A stretch of 64,000 nt of DNA, from contig DATAOI010000044.1 in the NCBI GenBank assembly GCA_036265815.1, positions 1 through 64,000 on the forward strand, given 5' to 3'. The position numbers were made by a program, and so were the translations under genes. The notes beneath the pieces are model-generated. The model saw only the letters and a list, made by a program, of their open reading frames with translations, did no database searches and was not told the DNA's origin. Positions 1-8,174 of this stretch are shown here, one piece after another (positions within the stretch are counted from its first letter, which is position 1; each line of letters opens with the position of its first letter). This DNA comes from Gemmatimonadales bacterium. GTDB taxonomy: Bacteria; Gemmatimonadota; Gemmatimonadetes; Gemmatimonadales; GWC2-71-9.

Positions 1-23
1 GAGGACGACGCCCCCGAGTCACC

Positions 24-242
24 CTACGACACCTCGTGACCGTCGCTCTCCTCCCCGCGGAACTCGAAATGCGCCTCCGAGAGGACCCGATTAGAACGGT
101 CGCGGACCTCCTCACCAATCCCGAGATGGCGGGCGACCAGACCGGCGAGATGAGCAGCCGAAGTCCACATGCGGACTGGAAGGTAGGGATAGATCTCTGC
201 GGCGCCGGGCCTAAGTGCAGCTTCACGGAGAGCTTGCATCAT
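24..242 (-). CDS. Small hypothetical protein, 72 aa
   Basis: This is a short soluble protein of unknown function. No catalytic motif is visible. The pattern is an N-terminal Arg/Ala/Pro-rich stretch, then YPYLPVRMW, an amphipathic helix around AAHLAGLVARHLG, and a C-terminal HFEFRGE. From memory, small proteins of this shape (aromatic YP near the start, ending HFEFRG) are common in Gemmatimonadota-like genomes; that recollection is the main reason to prefer this strand over the overlapping plus-strand frame at 36-251. It lies alone, divergent from the response regulator to its right. The start could be either of the two adjacent Met codons. Confidence 0.45.
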   Translation of the reverse strand: MMQALREAALRPGAAEIYPYLPVRMWTSAAHLAGLVARHLGIGEEVRDRSNRVLSEAHFEFRGEESDGHEVS

Positions 243-451
243 CGCTCCTGACTCGGGACCGCTGGCATGTCGTGGGGGTCTGACTGTCGCCGGGTCTGCG
301 CGATCCCGAGCTTCAAGATGTGGCCAGAATGAGCTATATTTGCTGTGACCCAGCCCACCGAGATCGGTACCAAGTGGGCGCCTCGCGGGGGACTTGCAAC
401 GGCGTCACTTCGCCCGTATTTCATGGATCGACATCCCAACTCGAGGTCACT

Positions 452-865
452 GTGGCCGAGCGCCCCGTTTCCGACCGTCCAATCACGATTTTGGTGGCCG
501 AGGACGAGGATATCCTGCGCCACCTCGCGATCCGGCTTCTGGGGGATGAGGGCTACCGCACTCTCGAGGCGCGAGACGGCGGGGAGGCCCTCCATCTGGC
601 ACACCTGGCGTGCTCCCATCTGAGTCTGGTGGTGGCCGACGTCGTCATGCCGGGGATGGACGGCTGGGAGCTCGGCCGCCGTCTCGCGATCGACTGTCCG
701 GCAGTCCCCGTGCTCTACATGTCGGCCTATCCCCCCGAGGACATCTTCCATCGCGGCTCGCCGGGACGAACGTCGGTTCCGTTCCTAGAGAAGCCGTTCG
801 AGCCGTCGGTGTTTCTCGCGACCGTGCGAGAGCTGCTCGAGCGGACGGCAGTGCATTCGAGCTGA
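452..865 (+). CDS. Single-domain response regulator (receiver only)
   Basis: This is a stand-alone phosphoacceptor receiver domain of 137 aa with no output domain. From the GTG start, the acidic pair is in VAEDED (about residues 15-20), the phosphoacceptor Asp is D63 in VVADVVMPGMDG, the switch Ser is in YMSAYP and the conserved Lys in FLEKPF. The open frame extends upstream to 320, but residues before the GTG at 452 do not look like receiver sequence, so 452 is preferred. It probably works like CheY/SpoF-type regulators, passing phosphate or binding a partner. No histidine kinase lies nearby. It converges with a second receiver-only gene ending one base away. Confidence 0.8.
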   Translation: MAERPVSDRPITILVAEDEDILRHLAIRLLGDEGYRTLEARDGGEALHLAHLACSHLSLVVADVVMPGMDGWELGRRLAIDCPAVPVLYMSAYPPEDIFHRGSPGRTSVPFLEKPFEPSVFLATVRELLERTAVHSS

Positions 866-866
866 G

Positions 867-1289
867 TCAGTTGCGTTGCCGTATGCACCGGCGGATCTCC
901 TGCAGCAGCACGTCCGGCGGCACCGGTTTGGTGAGGATCCCACACGGCGCCACGATTCCGACGGTCGCGAGCTGGGGGATGCCGTACCCTGACATCAGAA
1001 TGCAGGGCAGGTCGGGGTGAGAGGTGGCGAGCCGCTGCAGCAGTGTCACCCCGTCCAGGCGCGGCATGACGACGTCCGACACCATCACGTCGAGCAGCTC
1101 TGGCGCTGCCTGAACGAACTCCAAGGCTTCGAGCCCATCCTTCGCCTCGTGCACCAAGTAGCCGGCCGACCGAAGCAGACGCGCCGTGACCAGCCGCACG
1201 ACGGGCTCATCGTCTACCACCATCACTTGGCGGACGGCAAACTCCTCAATGGCGGGCAGGGGCGCCGAGTCGCTGGGCCTGGCTGTCAT
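867..1289 (-). CDS. Single-domain response regulator (receiver only)
   Basis: This is a second lone receiver domain, 140 aa. An N-terminal tail of about 20 residues precedes the domain. The acidic triad is in MVVDDEP (residues 23-29), the phosphoacceptor is D72 in VSDVVMPRLDG, the switch position is Ser in LMSGYG and the conserved Lys is in ILTKPV. It has no DNA-binding or enzymatic output domain, so regulation must be through protein contacts or phosphorelay. It converges with the receiver gene on its left, with one intergenic base. The two share the VVMP-MDG/LDG pattern but differ elsewhere, so they are paralogues rather than a recent duplication. Confidence 0.82.
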   Translation of the reverse strand: MTARPSDSAPLPAIEEFAVRQVMVVDDEPVVRLVTARLLRSAGYLVHEAKDGLEALEFVQAAPELLDVMVSDVVMPRLDGVTLLQRLATSHPDLPCILMSGYGIPQLATVGIVAPCGILTKPVPPDVLLQEIRRCIRQRN

Positions 1290-1442
1290 TTGCGCGCTCC
1301 CGGTTCAGGTGGCAAATCCCAACCGTCGGACAGACGCCAACTTCGCCCCAGCACGTGGGGCGCTGCTAGCACTCACGTCGGTGCGGATCGGGTGATCTCG
1401 ATCACAACCGTCTCGCCGCCCTTCTGCAACGGAAGTGATCCC

Positions 1443-2723
1443 ATGCCGCTAACTCGCCGCGAGTTCGCCGTCTCTCTCACCGGGCTGGGGGGAGCCGCGG
1501 CCTTCGGCTCCGCCGGCACCCTGTTCCCCGGCGAACCGGGGTGCGACCTTCCCGCCCCGATTCGCCGCCTCAAGCCGATGACGGAGGGCATCAGACCGAT
1601 CGGCGACGAGGAGCGGCGCGTCCGTATCGAGAAGGGGCAACGGCTCATGACGGAGCAGGGGGTCGGCGCCGTCCTGATCGAGCCGGGGACCACGATGGCC
1701 TACTTCACGGGAGTCCGCTGGTCGTCATCGGAACGCACCTTCGCGGTGCTGATCCCGGCCCGCGGCGAGCCGGGATGGATCTGTCCCGCATTCGAGGAGG
1801 CGCGAGCCCGGGAGCTGATCCGTTTCGGTACCGACGTGCGTACCTGGCAGGAGGACGAGAGTCCGTTCCGCCTCATCGCCGGCCTGCTGCGGGATCGCGG
1901 AGTCTTCGGCGGGCGGCTCGGGCTGGAGGAGGAGGTGCGGTTCTTCCTGCTGGACGGGCTTCGGAAGGAGGCCGCCGGCGCCGAGCTGGTGAGCGCGACA
2001 CCGGTGACGGCCGGCTGCCGGATGTACAAGTCCTCCGCCGAGCTGGCGTTGATGCAGCGGGCGAGCGACATGACGATCGCCGCGTTCAAGGCCGCCTTCG
2101 CGACGCTGCGCGCGGGTATGACGCAGTACGATCTGCAGAACAACATGCTGGCGGCGCTGCGGCAGGTCGGCGGCGACGACCCCTGGGCGCTGGTGGGACT
2201 GGGGAAATCGTCGGCTTTCCCCCACGGCACGGTGCAGCCGCAGCGGCTCACCGAGGGGGACATCGTGCTGCTCGATGCCGGATGCGCGCTGCACGGCTAT
2301 CAGTCCGACATCACCCGGACCACGGTCTTTGGCCGGCCGAGCGCGCGCCAGACGGAGATCTGGAACCTCGAGCGGCGGGCCCAGGATGCCGCCTTCGCCG
2401 CCGCCAGAGTCGGGGTTCCCTGCGAGGCGGTGGACGCGGCCGCGCGGAAGGTGATCACCGACGCTGGGTTCGGGCCGGACTACCGGGTTCCCGGACTGCC
2501 CCACCGCACCGGGCACGGCATCGGCATGGACGGTCACGAGTGGACCTACTTCGTGCGCGGCAACAGCACGCCGATCGCGCCGGGGATGTGCTTCAGCGAT
2601 GAGCCGACGATCGCCATCTATGGCGAGTTCGGCATCCGGCTGGAGGACTGCCTCTACATCACGGAGCAGGGGCCGCGGTTCTTCTCGGAGCAGAGCGTAG
2701 CGATCGACCGGCCGCTCGGGTGA
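1443..2723 (+). CDS. M24 family metallopeptidase (Xaa-Pro aminopeptidase-like), Tat-exported
   Basis: This 426-aa protein has the creatinase/aminopeptidase P layout: an N-terminal creatinase_N-like domain and a C-terminal pita-bread M24 domain. Metal-ligand signatures are present: LLDAGC and SDITRT for the two Asp, HRTGHGIG for the His, SDEPTIAI and RLEDC for the two Glu. Family knowledge says such enzymes remove an N-terminal residue preceding proline using two metal ions. The ATG at 1443 begins MPLTRREFAVS followed by a hydrophobic Gly/Ala stretch, which looks like a twin-arginine signal, so the folded enzyme is probably exported. The upstream extension of the frame to 1017 runs antisense over the response regulator and is not real. 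The substrate is unknown. Confidence 0.88.
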   Translation: MPLTRREFAVSLTGLGGAAAFGSAGTLFPGEPGCDLPAPIRRLKPMTEGIRPIGDEERRVRIEKGQRLMTEQGVGAVLIEPGTTMAYFTGVRWSSSERTFAVLIPARGEPGWICPAFEEARARELIRFGTDVRTWQEDESPFRLIAGLLRDRGVFGGRLGLEEEVRFFLLDGLRKEAAGAELVSATPVTAGCRMYKSSAELALMQRASDMTIAAFKAAFATLRAGMTQYDLQNNMLAALRQVGGDDPWALVGLGKSSAFPHGTVQPQRLTEGDIVLLDAGCALHGYQSDITRTTVFGRPSARQTEIWNLERRAQDAAFAAARVGVPCEAVDAAARKVITDAGFGPDYRVPGLPHRTGHGIGMDGHEWTYFVRGNSTPIAPGMCFSDEPTIAIYGEFGIRLEDCLYITEQGPRFFSEQSVAIDRPLG

Positions 2724-3157
2724 GCCGATTGGGGGACCTGCGGAGCCCCGGTTACTTCCTCTCTGCCGATGGGCAGCCCTAGCGGGGACTCCGATAGACC
2801 AGCGCAAGCAGATCCCGCTCGAGCTGGAGCCGCAGCCCCGACTTGATGTCGGTGACTGGCGTGGTGCTGAGACCGAGGCTGAGCGCGCGCATGGTTGAAT
2901 CTCCAAGTATGTAGATCAGGCGTCCGGGACCGAGCTCCGACTGAGGCGCGGTTTGGCCCCTCGGTTGCTAGACGCCCGTATGCCGCCAAAAATTCCCCGG
3001 AATACCGCCTCCGCCGTCCCTGCTTCCGTCTAGCTAACCCCTAAAGTCCGCGGGAATAGATCGCCGGTCCCCACAGTCTCCTGTGGTGCACGGCCGACCC
3101 ATGACGCCGTTCACCAGGAACGGAGTCAGACACATCAGATATGAAAGGGGTAACCTC
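2724..3157. other. Intergenic region, no confident gene
   Basis: This 434-base stretch lies between the M24 peptidase and the SnoaL-like gene. It holds one possible small minus-strand frame at 2779-2892 (listed separately). It is somewhat richer in AT around 2985-3050 than the flanking genes, which would fit the promoter of the downstream SnoaL/DoxX pair. I see no convincing sigma-70 boxes, tRNA or terminator. Confidence 0.4.
2779..2892 (-). CDS. Possible 37-aa protein (uncertain)
   Basis: A short minus-strand frame runs from an ATG at 2892 to a TAG at 2779. It encodes a basic amphipathic peptide that starts MRALSLGLSTTPVTD and ends LLALVYRSPR. It is listed because it has a clean start and stop and a balanced composition within an otherwise empty region. 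No domain is recognisable, there is no strong Shine-Dalgarno, and chance frames of this size are common in GC-rich DNA. Confidence 0.2.
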   Translation of the reverse strand: MRALSLGLSTTPVTDIKSGLRLQLERDLLALVYRSPR

Positions 3158-3580
3158 GTGAGTAAGCGTTGGCTGGCTCCCATGGCACTGGCTCTGCTTT
3201 GTGCGGGGAGCGGTTGGAACACGACCGCGTCAGCCCAGGAGGCGGACGCACTGAACAACAAGCTGGTCTTTGCCGTGGTCGTGAACCAGATCTTCAATCA
3301 GGGCAAGGTCGCCTTGGTGGGCGACTTCATGGCCAAGGACGTAACCAGCAACGGCGTGCCGCTCGGCCGCGATGGCTTCACGGCTCTGGTCAAGGATCTC
3401 CGCACGACCGCGCCGGATTTCAAGCTGACGGTGGACGATGTCGCGACCCAGGGCGACCGCGTCATCGGGCACGTGACCCAAACCGGCGGCGGTGCCTCGC
3501 AACGTCGCATCATCCTCCTCAGGATCGACGACGGCCTGGTGCAGGAGCACTGGAGCTGGCCCGACCAACCGGTATGCTGA
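3158..3580 (+). CDS. Secreted SnoaL-like (NTF2-fold) protein
   Basis: This 140-aa protein has a signal peptide (basic start, hydrophobic ALALLCAGSG core, cleavage after TASAQ) followed by a single NTF2-like domain. The segment DFKLTVDDVATQGDRVIGHVTQTG matches the pattern of SnoaL-type predicted ester cyclases, where D-RV is followed by a T/GTH-like turn. The GTG at 3158 is chosen because an AAGGGG Shine-Dalgarno precedes it and it gives a proper signal peptide. Its stop overlaps the start of the DoxX-like gene, so the two are translated together. Function is unknown: many secreted members of this fold have no proven activity. Confidence 0.75.
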   Translation: MSKRWLAPMALALLCAGSGWNTTASAQEADALNNKLVFAVVVNQIFNQGKVALVGDFMAKDVTSNGVPLGRDGFTALVKDLRTTAPDFKLTVDDVATQGDRVIGHVTQTGGGASQRRIILLRIDDGLVQEHWSWPDQPVC

Positions 3581-4119
3581 GCTGCGACTACAACGGGTGG
3601 GCCGATGCACCCGAAGACGAACGCGAAGGGCTGGACCGCTACTTCTCCGACGTCATTGGCCCGGACTCCGGGTCTCCCGTTGCGACCGCCTCGTCACGCC
3701 CCGGCCTCGCCCTCCCGCGCCGCCCGCTCGCCCCGGTCCTGCTCCACATGCTCGAGCTCGCGATGGGCGCGCTCTTCCTCTATTTGGGTGGTGCCAAGCT
3801 CCTGGGATCGTCGCCGGCGGTGCGACTCTTTCACGACATCGGCTGGGGCCAATGGTTCCGGTACGTCACCGGGGTGGTCGAGCTGACGGGAGGCCTGTTG
3901 CTCGTCGTTCCCCGGCTGGCGGGGGCCTCGGCGCTCCTCCTCATGACGGTGATGGTGGTCGCCACGGGCATCGAGCTGTTCGTGCTGCACCGTCCGCCGG
4001 TGGCGGCGACAGCGTGCCTGTGCGCGCACGGGATCATCGCGTGGAACCGGCGGGCACAAACCCGGCGACTGTTGTCGCACAGACCGCCTCGGCCGCCTCG
4101 CCCGGTTGCCGTGGCGTGA
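3574..4119 (+). CDS. DoxX-like membrane protein
   Basis: This is an integral membrane protein of 181 aa. After about 55 soluble residues there are four hydrophobic segments: LLHMLELAMGALFLYLGGAKLL, a segment around VRLFHDIGWGQWFRYVTGVVEL, GGLLLVVPRLAGASALLLMTVMV, and a last helix ending in HGIIAW. The Gly-x-x-Lys pattern after the first helix and the E-L-x-G-G motif are typical of DoxX/DoxD proteins. Family members are often linked to respiratory or redox stress, but the reaction is rarely known. The start ATG overlaps the end of the SnoaL-like gene by 7 bases. The C-terminus is very rich in Arg and Pro. Confidence 0.75.
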   Translation: MLSCDYNGWADAPEDEREGLDRYFSDVIGPDSGSPVATASSRPGLALPRRPLAPVLLHMLELAMGALFLYLGGAKLLGSSPAVRLFHDIGWGQWFRYVTGVVELTGGLLLVVPRLAGASALLLMTVMVVATGIELFVLHRPPVAATACLCAHGIIAWNRRAQTRRLLSHRPPRPPRPVAVA

Positions 4120-4176
4120 CCCGGGAAGTGCCCGTCGATCCAGTGGCATGAACATCTCCTTCTGATGCTCCCAAAG

Positions 4177-5313
4177 TCATGGGAGCGCACCTTCGACGAT
4201 GCTGAGGGGGGACAGGGTTGGTACGACCCTCGTCATTCGGAGACCGGCGGCAGCAAACAACTGCTGAAACTCTGCTTTGGTCCGCTCACGGCCGCCATTC
4301 ATGACCAGCATGTTCAAGTCCAGCAATTTGCTGAATGAGCCTTGGTCTCCGTCCGTAACGACGCATTCGACGACCAGGACCCTAGCCGTCCGAGCCATGG
4401 CGGCTCGACAGTTCGCGAGGATTCTCACGGCGTGCTCGTCATCCCAGTCATGAATCACACCGCTCATCAGGTAGACATCCGCCCCCGCCGGCACCGACTC
4501 CAGGAAATTGCCGGCGACGAGAGAACGGCGGTCGGCACCTGCGGCCGCCTCCAGATGCCTTTCGGCGGCCGTAATCACCGCAGGGGTGTCGAACAGAGTT
4601 CCTGGCATGTCCGGATACATCCGCATGATGCTGGTCAGCAACCCTCCGCATCCTCCTCCCAGGTCAACCAGCCAGCCGGTATCCGAAAAGTCGTACGCCA
4701 GGAGGATCGCGTGCGCCACGAGCGTCGAGAAATCGGTCATCGCCGCGTTGAATGTGTTGCCGGCCTTGAGGTCGCGTCCCAGATGGTCGAACAGCGGTGC
4801 CCCGAAGGCTGTCTGGAAGGCTGAGGTGCCCGTCCTCACGCTCTCCCGGAGATGCCCCCACGCCGCATAGTGCATACTGCCCAGCGTGAGCACCATGGCG
4901 CGTAACGACCCTGGAACCCCAGACACCAGAAACCTCCCCCGCGCGGCCAGCCTGAACTGGTCGGTGCCGGCGGTACGGATCAGTCCGATCGTGCACAGGG
5001 CCCGCAACAACCGGTAGAGCGACTTTTCGTCCGCTCCCGTCTGGGTCGCGATCTCCCGGCACGACTTGGGACCCTCCTTCAGCTCATCGGCGACGCCCAG
5101 CTCCGCTGTCACATAGACCATCTGGGAGATCCAGTAGCTCGTGGCCATCTGAAACAGCACCGGCGGCCGACCAGATTGTCCCGCTCCACTGCGGCTCAGG
5201 GACAACCCATGGAGAAGGACTTCCCTGAACTCCCGCCAGCGGCCACGCCGGACGCTGCTCCTCATCACCCGGAGCAGGTGTGGCGCCTGCCGCAGCAGGC
5301 GGGAGCCTACCAC
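4177..5313 (-). CDS. SAM-dependent O-methyltransferase (plant caffeate/AcnN family fold)
   Basis: The protein (about 378 aa) has an N-terminal dimerisation/winged-helix domain (around ATSYWISQMVYVTAELGVAD and CREIATQTGADEKSLYRLLRAL) and a C-terminal Rossmann methyltransferase domain. The SAM loop is VDLGGGCGG and the catalytic region is SGVIHDWDDEHA, whose His is the expected general base of small-molecule O-methyltransferases. It follows a type III polyketide synthase: the preferred GTG start at 5313 overlaps the synthase stop (GTGGTAG) with a GGAAG upstream. An alternative ATG is at 5265; the frame is open up to 5370. The inferred role is to methylate a hydroxyl on the polyketide product. 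The substrate cannot be read from sequence. Confidence 0.85.
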   Translation of the reverse strand: MVGSRLLRQAPHLLRVMRSSVRRGRWREFREVLLHGLSLSRSGAGQSGRPPVLFQMATSYWISQMVYVTAELGVADELKEGPKSCREIATQTGADEKSLYRLLRALCTIGLIRTAGTDQFRLAARGRFLVSGVPGSLRAMVLTLGSMHYAAWGHLRESVRTGTSAFQTAFGAPLFDHLGRDLKAGNTFNAAMTDFSTLVAHAILLAYDFSDTGWLVDLGGGCGGLLTSIMRMYPDMPGTLFDTPAVITAAERHLEAAAGADRRSLVAGNFLESVPAGADVYLMSGVIHDWDDEHAVRILANCRAAMARTARVLVVECVVTDGDQGSFSKLLDLNMLVMNGGRERTKAEFQQLFAAAGLRMTRVVPTLSPLSIVEGALP

Positions 5314-6449
5314 CGCAGCAACGCGGCTTCCGCCGCCATTCCGGGACCCAGCGCGGTCATCACACCCCAATCACCCGGCCGGGGATCGCCCTTCCCGACG
5401 ACTTCGTCCAGCACGAACATCACGGTCGGCGATGACATGTTGCCGTAGTTCCGGAGGACGGTCCTGGTGAACCGCAGATCGGCGTCGGTCAGACCAAGCG
5501 TTTTCTGAACGGTGTCCAGGATCTTGCTCCCGCCGGGGTGGGCCACCCAGAAGCGGATATCGGATTGGCGGAGGTCGTGCCGCGCGAGCAGCGGAGTGAG
5601 GGCGCCCTGTATAAGAGAAGGGGCCACCTCGGGAACCTCAGCACCCAGCACGATGCGCAGCTTTCCGTTCCGATGCGCCATACCGACAAGAGCCTGTTGC
5701 TCGGCAGCGAGGGACGATTGGAAGTCCACGATCCGGGGGTAGCGGCTCGCCGCCACGGAGCCGCTTGTCAGGAGGAACGCGGATGCGCCATCGGCGCAGA
5801 TGGCGTTGCCGACCGCCGTCTCCAGGGTGTCATCCAGGTAGTAGCAGGCCGAGCAGATTTCCACGGCCAGCACCAACGCGATGCGCCCGGGATGCGCTTC
5901 GGTGAAATCGCACGCGCGCTGCAAGGCCGGAAGCGCGCCGGCGCAGCCCAGCCCGATCATCGAGGCGCGCTGAATGTCGGGGCGCAGACCCACCGGCTCG
6001 ACGAGCCGGGTGCCGATATCCGGGCAGGCATAGCCCGTCGACGAGCACACAACCAGCAGATCCACGTCGCGGGGGGACAGGCCGGTCGCCTCGAGACACG
6101 CGTGCACGGCCCGGCCACCGGTCTCCATGGCGCCGTCCAGGTAGCGCCGATTCAGCTCGTCGGAGGTTTCGTCCGAGCGCGGTGGCTTTTCGAGGTAGAA
6201 ATGCCGGTACGCGATGCCGGCGTTCAGGAAGATCCGGCGAATGCGAGCGCTGCTGTAGCCCGCGTACTGCACGCTCTCCTCCTGCGTGAGCCGGAGAGCG
6301 GGAGTCGCCCCGCCGATCGACAGAATGCTCGCGCCGGTCGCCGACAGGTGACCATGCCCATGACCCGCAGCCGCCCTGGAAGCCGAGCCCGGTATGGGCG
6401 CGGCGGGGAATGCGCGGCGGGCATGGTAGCCTTCGCGGACCGGACTCAT
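5307..6449 (-). CDS. Type III polyketide synthase (chalcone/stilbene synthase family)
   Basis: This is a 380-aa thiolase-fold ketosynthase. The catalytic triad is intact: Cys169 in GLGCAG, His304 in VAHPGG and Asn337 in YGNMSS, close to the plant chalcone synthase positions 164/303/336. Such homodimers extend an acyl-CoA starter with malonyl-CoA and cyclise it to resorcinols, pyrones or phloroglucinols. The ATG at 6449 overlaps the stop of the upstream cupredoxin gene (ATGA), which supports this start even though residues 1-40 are a poorly conserved Ala/Gly/His-rich tail. The downstream gene is an O-methyltransferase. No fatty-acyl ligase or hydroxylase lies in the run, so the starter is unknown; a long-chain acyl-CoA or acyl-ACP is a reasonable guess. 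Confidence 0.93.
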   Translation of the reverse strand: MSPVREGYHARRAFPAAPIPGSASRAAAGHGHGHLSATGASILSIGGATPALRLTQEESVQYAGYSSARIRRIFLNAGIAYRHFYLEKPPRSDETSDELNRRYLDGAMETGGRAVHACLEATGLSPRDVDLLVVCSSTGYACPDIGTRLVEPVGLRPDIQRASMIGLGCAGALPALQRACDFTEAHPGRIALVLAVEICSACYYLDDTLETAVGNAICADGASAFLLTSGSVAASRYPRIVDFQSSLAAEQQALVGMAHRNGKLRIVLGAEVPEVAPSLIQGALTPLLARHDLRQSDIRFWVAHPGGSKILDTVQKTLGLTDADLRFTRTVLRNYGNMSSPTVMFVLDEVVGKGDPRPGDWGVMTALGPGMAAEAALLRW

Positions 6450-6895
6450 CGCACCACGACCGTTCCCGGCATCATGGTGCCGTGGACCAGGCAGTCATAC
6501 TGATAGGTGCCGGCGGTGTTGAATGTCACCCGGTACGTCTTGCCGTCGCCGGTGAGCACGGTTCCGGTCGGGAACGAGGGGCTTCCCAGCGACTGGATCC
6601 CGTGCGGCGTGTTGCCCGTATTGGTCCAGGTCCAGGTGACGCTCCCGCCCACGGCGACCGTGTCCACCGCCGGGTTGGTCGAGCCGTTGTGCCCGCTCTT
6701 CATGAAGATGTTGCCCACGATCACGGCGACATCCCCGCTGGTCGGCGTGCCGCCGCCGGTGCCGCCTCCCGTGCCGCCACCACCGCCGTAGCCGATGCCA
6801 GTGCCGCCGCCGCTCGTCGGGCTGGTTGGGGTGTTGCCCGAGCAGGCCGCGAAAGCGACCATCAGGCCTGCCGCAAGAAGTGCTTGAATCCGCAT
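6446..6895 (-). CDS. Cupredoxin (plastocyanin-like) lipoprotein
   Basis: This 149-aa exported protein has a lipoprotein signal (MRIQALLAAG..., lipobox ending at Cys18), a Gly/Thr-rich flexible linker at about residues 22-54, and a C-terminal cupredoxin domain. Type I copper ligands are visible: His98 in NTPHGI, then Cys135, His138 and Met141/142 in DCLVHGTMM. It should be a membrane-tethered blue-copper electron carrier or copper-binding protein. The start at 6895 is chosen for its signal peptide; the frame opens at 6973. Its stop overlaps the ATG of the type III PKS. A periplasmic copper protein translationally coupled to a cytosolic PKS is unusual. Confidence 0.85.
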   Translation of the reverse strand: MRIQALLAAGLMVAFAACSGNTPTSPTSGGGTGIGYGGGGGTGGGTGGGTPTSGDVAVIVGNIFMKSGHNGSTNPAVDTVAVGGSVTWTWTNTGNTPHGIQSLGSPSFPTGTVLTGDGKTYRVTFNTAGTYQYDCLVHGTMMPGTVVVR

Positions 6896-7015
6896 GGGTG
6901 GTCCTCGTCTCAGTCTTGGGTTGACGGCCGGAATCGAGTTGGAGCACCCCGTGCAGGTGGCAGGAGAAGCCACACCGGCCGAGGGTGCTCCGTGGTTCTC
7001 GTCCCTGTCAGCGAC

Positions 7016-8107
7016 TCAGCTGGCCGCGGGGCGGGAGCGCGACCGCTCCCAGTTGACGAACAGGAACCCGCCCGGGGCGTCGAACTTCGGTGCGCCGGGA
7101 GCAGGGGTGATCTGCAGCTGCAGCTCGTCGATCTTGTTCTTGGAGCAGTCCCAGCAGGCCAGGGCAAAGTCCGTGGCCCGTCGGGTATGGGAAAGCAACA
7201 TCACGTGGACGAACGCGCTGTCCGACACGAGCGCGCCGTTCTTGTACAAGTGGGCGATGGACCACAACGCCACGGCGCTGTTGATCGTGGGAACGAGCGG
7301 CGTGTGGACCCCGGTGGCGCCGTGGTAGTAGAGCCCGCGAATCACGCCGCCGAATTTCGGGTGGTGCGGTACATCCTTGGTCTGAACCCGGTCGAGGACG
7401 ACCTTCCAGCGGGCGCCATCGTGCGTGGTGAACTCCGCGGCGCCGTCCACCGAGTCCCGGACCGCACCCTTGTCCCATGCACTGAAGCTGAACGTGCCCG
7501 AGATCGGCACCACATTGTTCGAGTAGGGGCCGTTCTGGATCTGCGACTCGAGCGCCTCGTGCTCTGGACCGAAAGACTTCAAGATCGGTCCGGCGCTGTC
7601 CGGGAACGGGAACGGTCCGGGGAGGATCTGGATGACGGGTCCCCCGCCGGTCACCCGAATCGGCTCGGCCGGCGCGGTCGTGCCGTTCGGCTCAGCCGTG
7701 ACTTCGTGCCCGCTCATCGCCGAGCCGGTGGCGCCGACGACCTTGAGATGGGTGTCCATGCCGAGCTTCTTGTGCGAGTCCGCGCCGACCGGGCAGTAGA
7801 CCTCGTACGTCCCCGGTTTGAGGGTGAGCGTCAGGGTGGCGCTCGCGCCAGGCTGGATCAGGGGGGTCTCTCGTTCGGTCCCGTTCCCCTCGACCTCGAA
7901 TGCATGCGGGATGCTGCCGCCGTTCGTGGCGGTGAAGGTGACCGTTCCGGCCGGGACGGTTGCTTCCGACAGCTCGATGGCCCACTCGGACAACTTGGCG
8001 CTGACGGAGACCGGGTTGCCGCGGCGAGCCGGCATGCCGGCGCCGATGGCGCCAACGAGCAGCAGCCCGGCCACATAGCGGGTCGCAACAATCAGGTTCT
8101 GGCTCAT
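7016..8107 (-). CDS. Secreted cupredoxin with an unrecognised C-terminal domain
   Basis: This 363-aa protein starts with a signal-anchor segment (about residues 8-28) and a cupredoxin domain (about 33-125). Copper ligands are His68 in SIPHAF, Cys105 in EVYCPVG, His112 in DSHKKLGM and Met117. After a Pro/Gly-rich linker (about 140-170) comes a domain of roughly 190 residues that I do not recognise; it contains a CWDC pair and two His-rich spots (DVPHHPKFGG, YYHGATGVH). It lies 120 bases upstream of the cupredoxin lipoprotein in the same direction, so they may share a transcript. It is divergent from the ECF sigma gene, with the regulatory palindrome between them. Confidence 0.75.
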   Translation of the reverse strand: MSQNLIVATRYVAGLLLVGAIGAGMPARRGNPVSVSAKLSEWAIELSEATVPAGTVTFTATNGGSIPHAFEVEGNGTERETPLIQPGASATLTLTLKPGTYEVYCPVGADSHKKLGMDTHLKVVGATGSAMSGHEVTAEPNGTTAPAEPIRVTGGGPVIQILPGPFPFPDSAGPILKSFGPEHEALESQIQNGPYSNNVVPISGTFSFSAWDKGAVRDSVDGAAEFTTHDGARWKVVLDRVQTKDVPHHPKFGGVIRGLYYHGATGVHTPLVPTINSAVALWSIAHLYKNGALVSDSAFVHVMLLSHTRRATDFALACWDCSKNKIDELQLQITPAPGAPKFDAPGGFLFVNWERSRSRPAAS

Positions 8108-8174
8108 ATACGCTCTTCCTCATGGTAGGGTGGCAGCAGTAACGTTCGAGCGGGAGACTCCAGCCACCCCGCGC

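Noticed and set aside
36-251. A plus-strand frame of 71 codons at the window start
   Set aside because: The minus-strand frame over the same bases looks more like a real small protein family.
1017-1442. Upstream extension of the M24 peptidase frame
   Set aside because: It runs antisense through the response regulator and has no protein-like character; the Tat signal begins at 1443.
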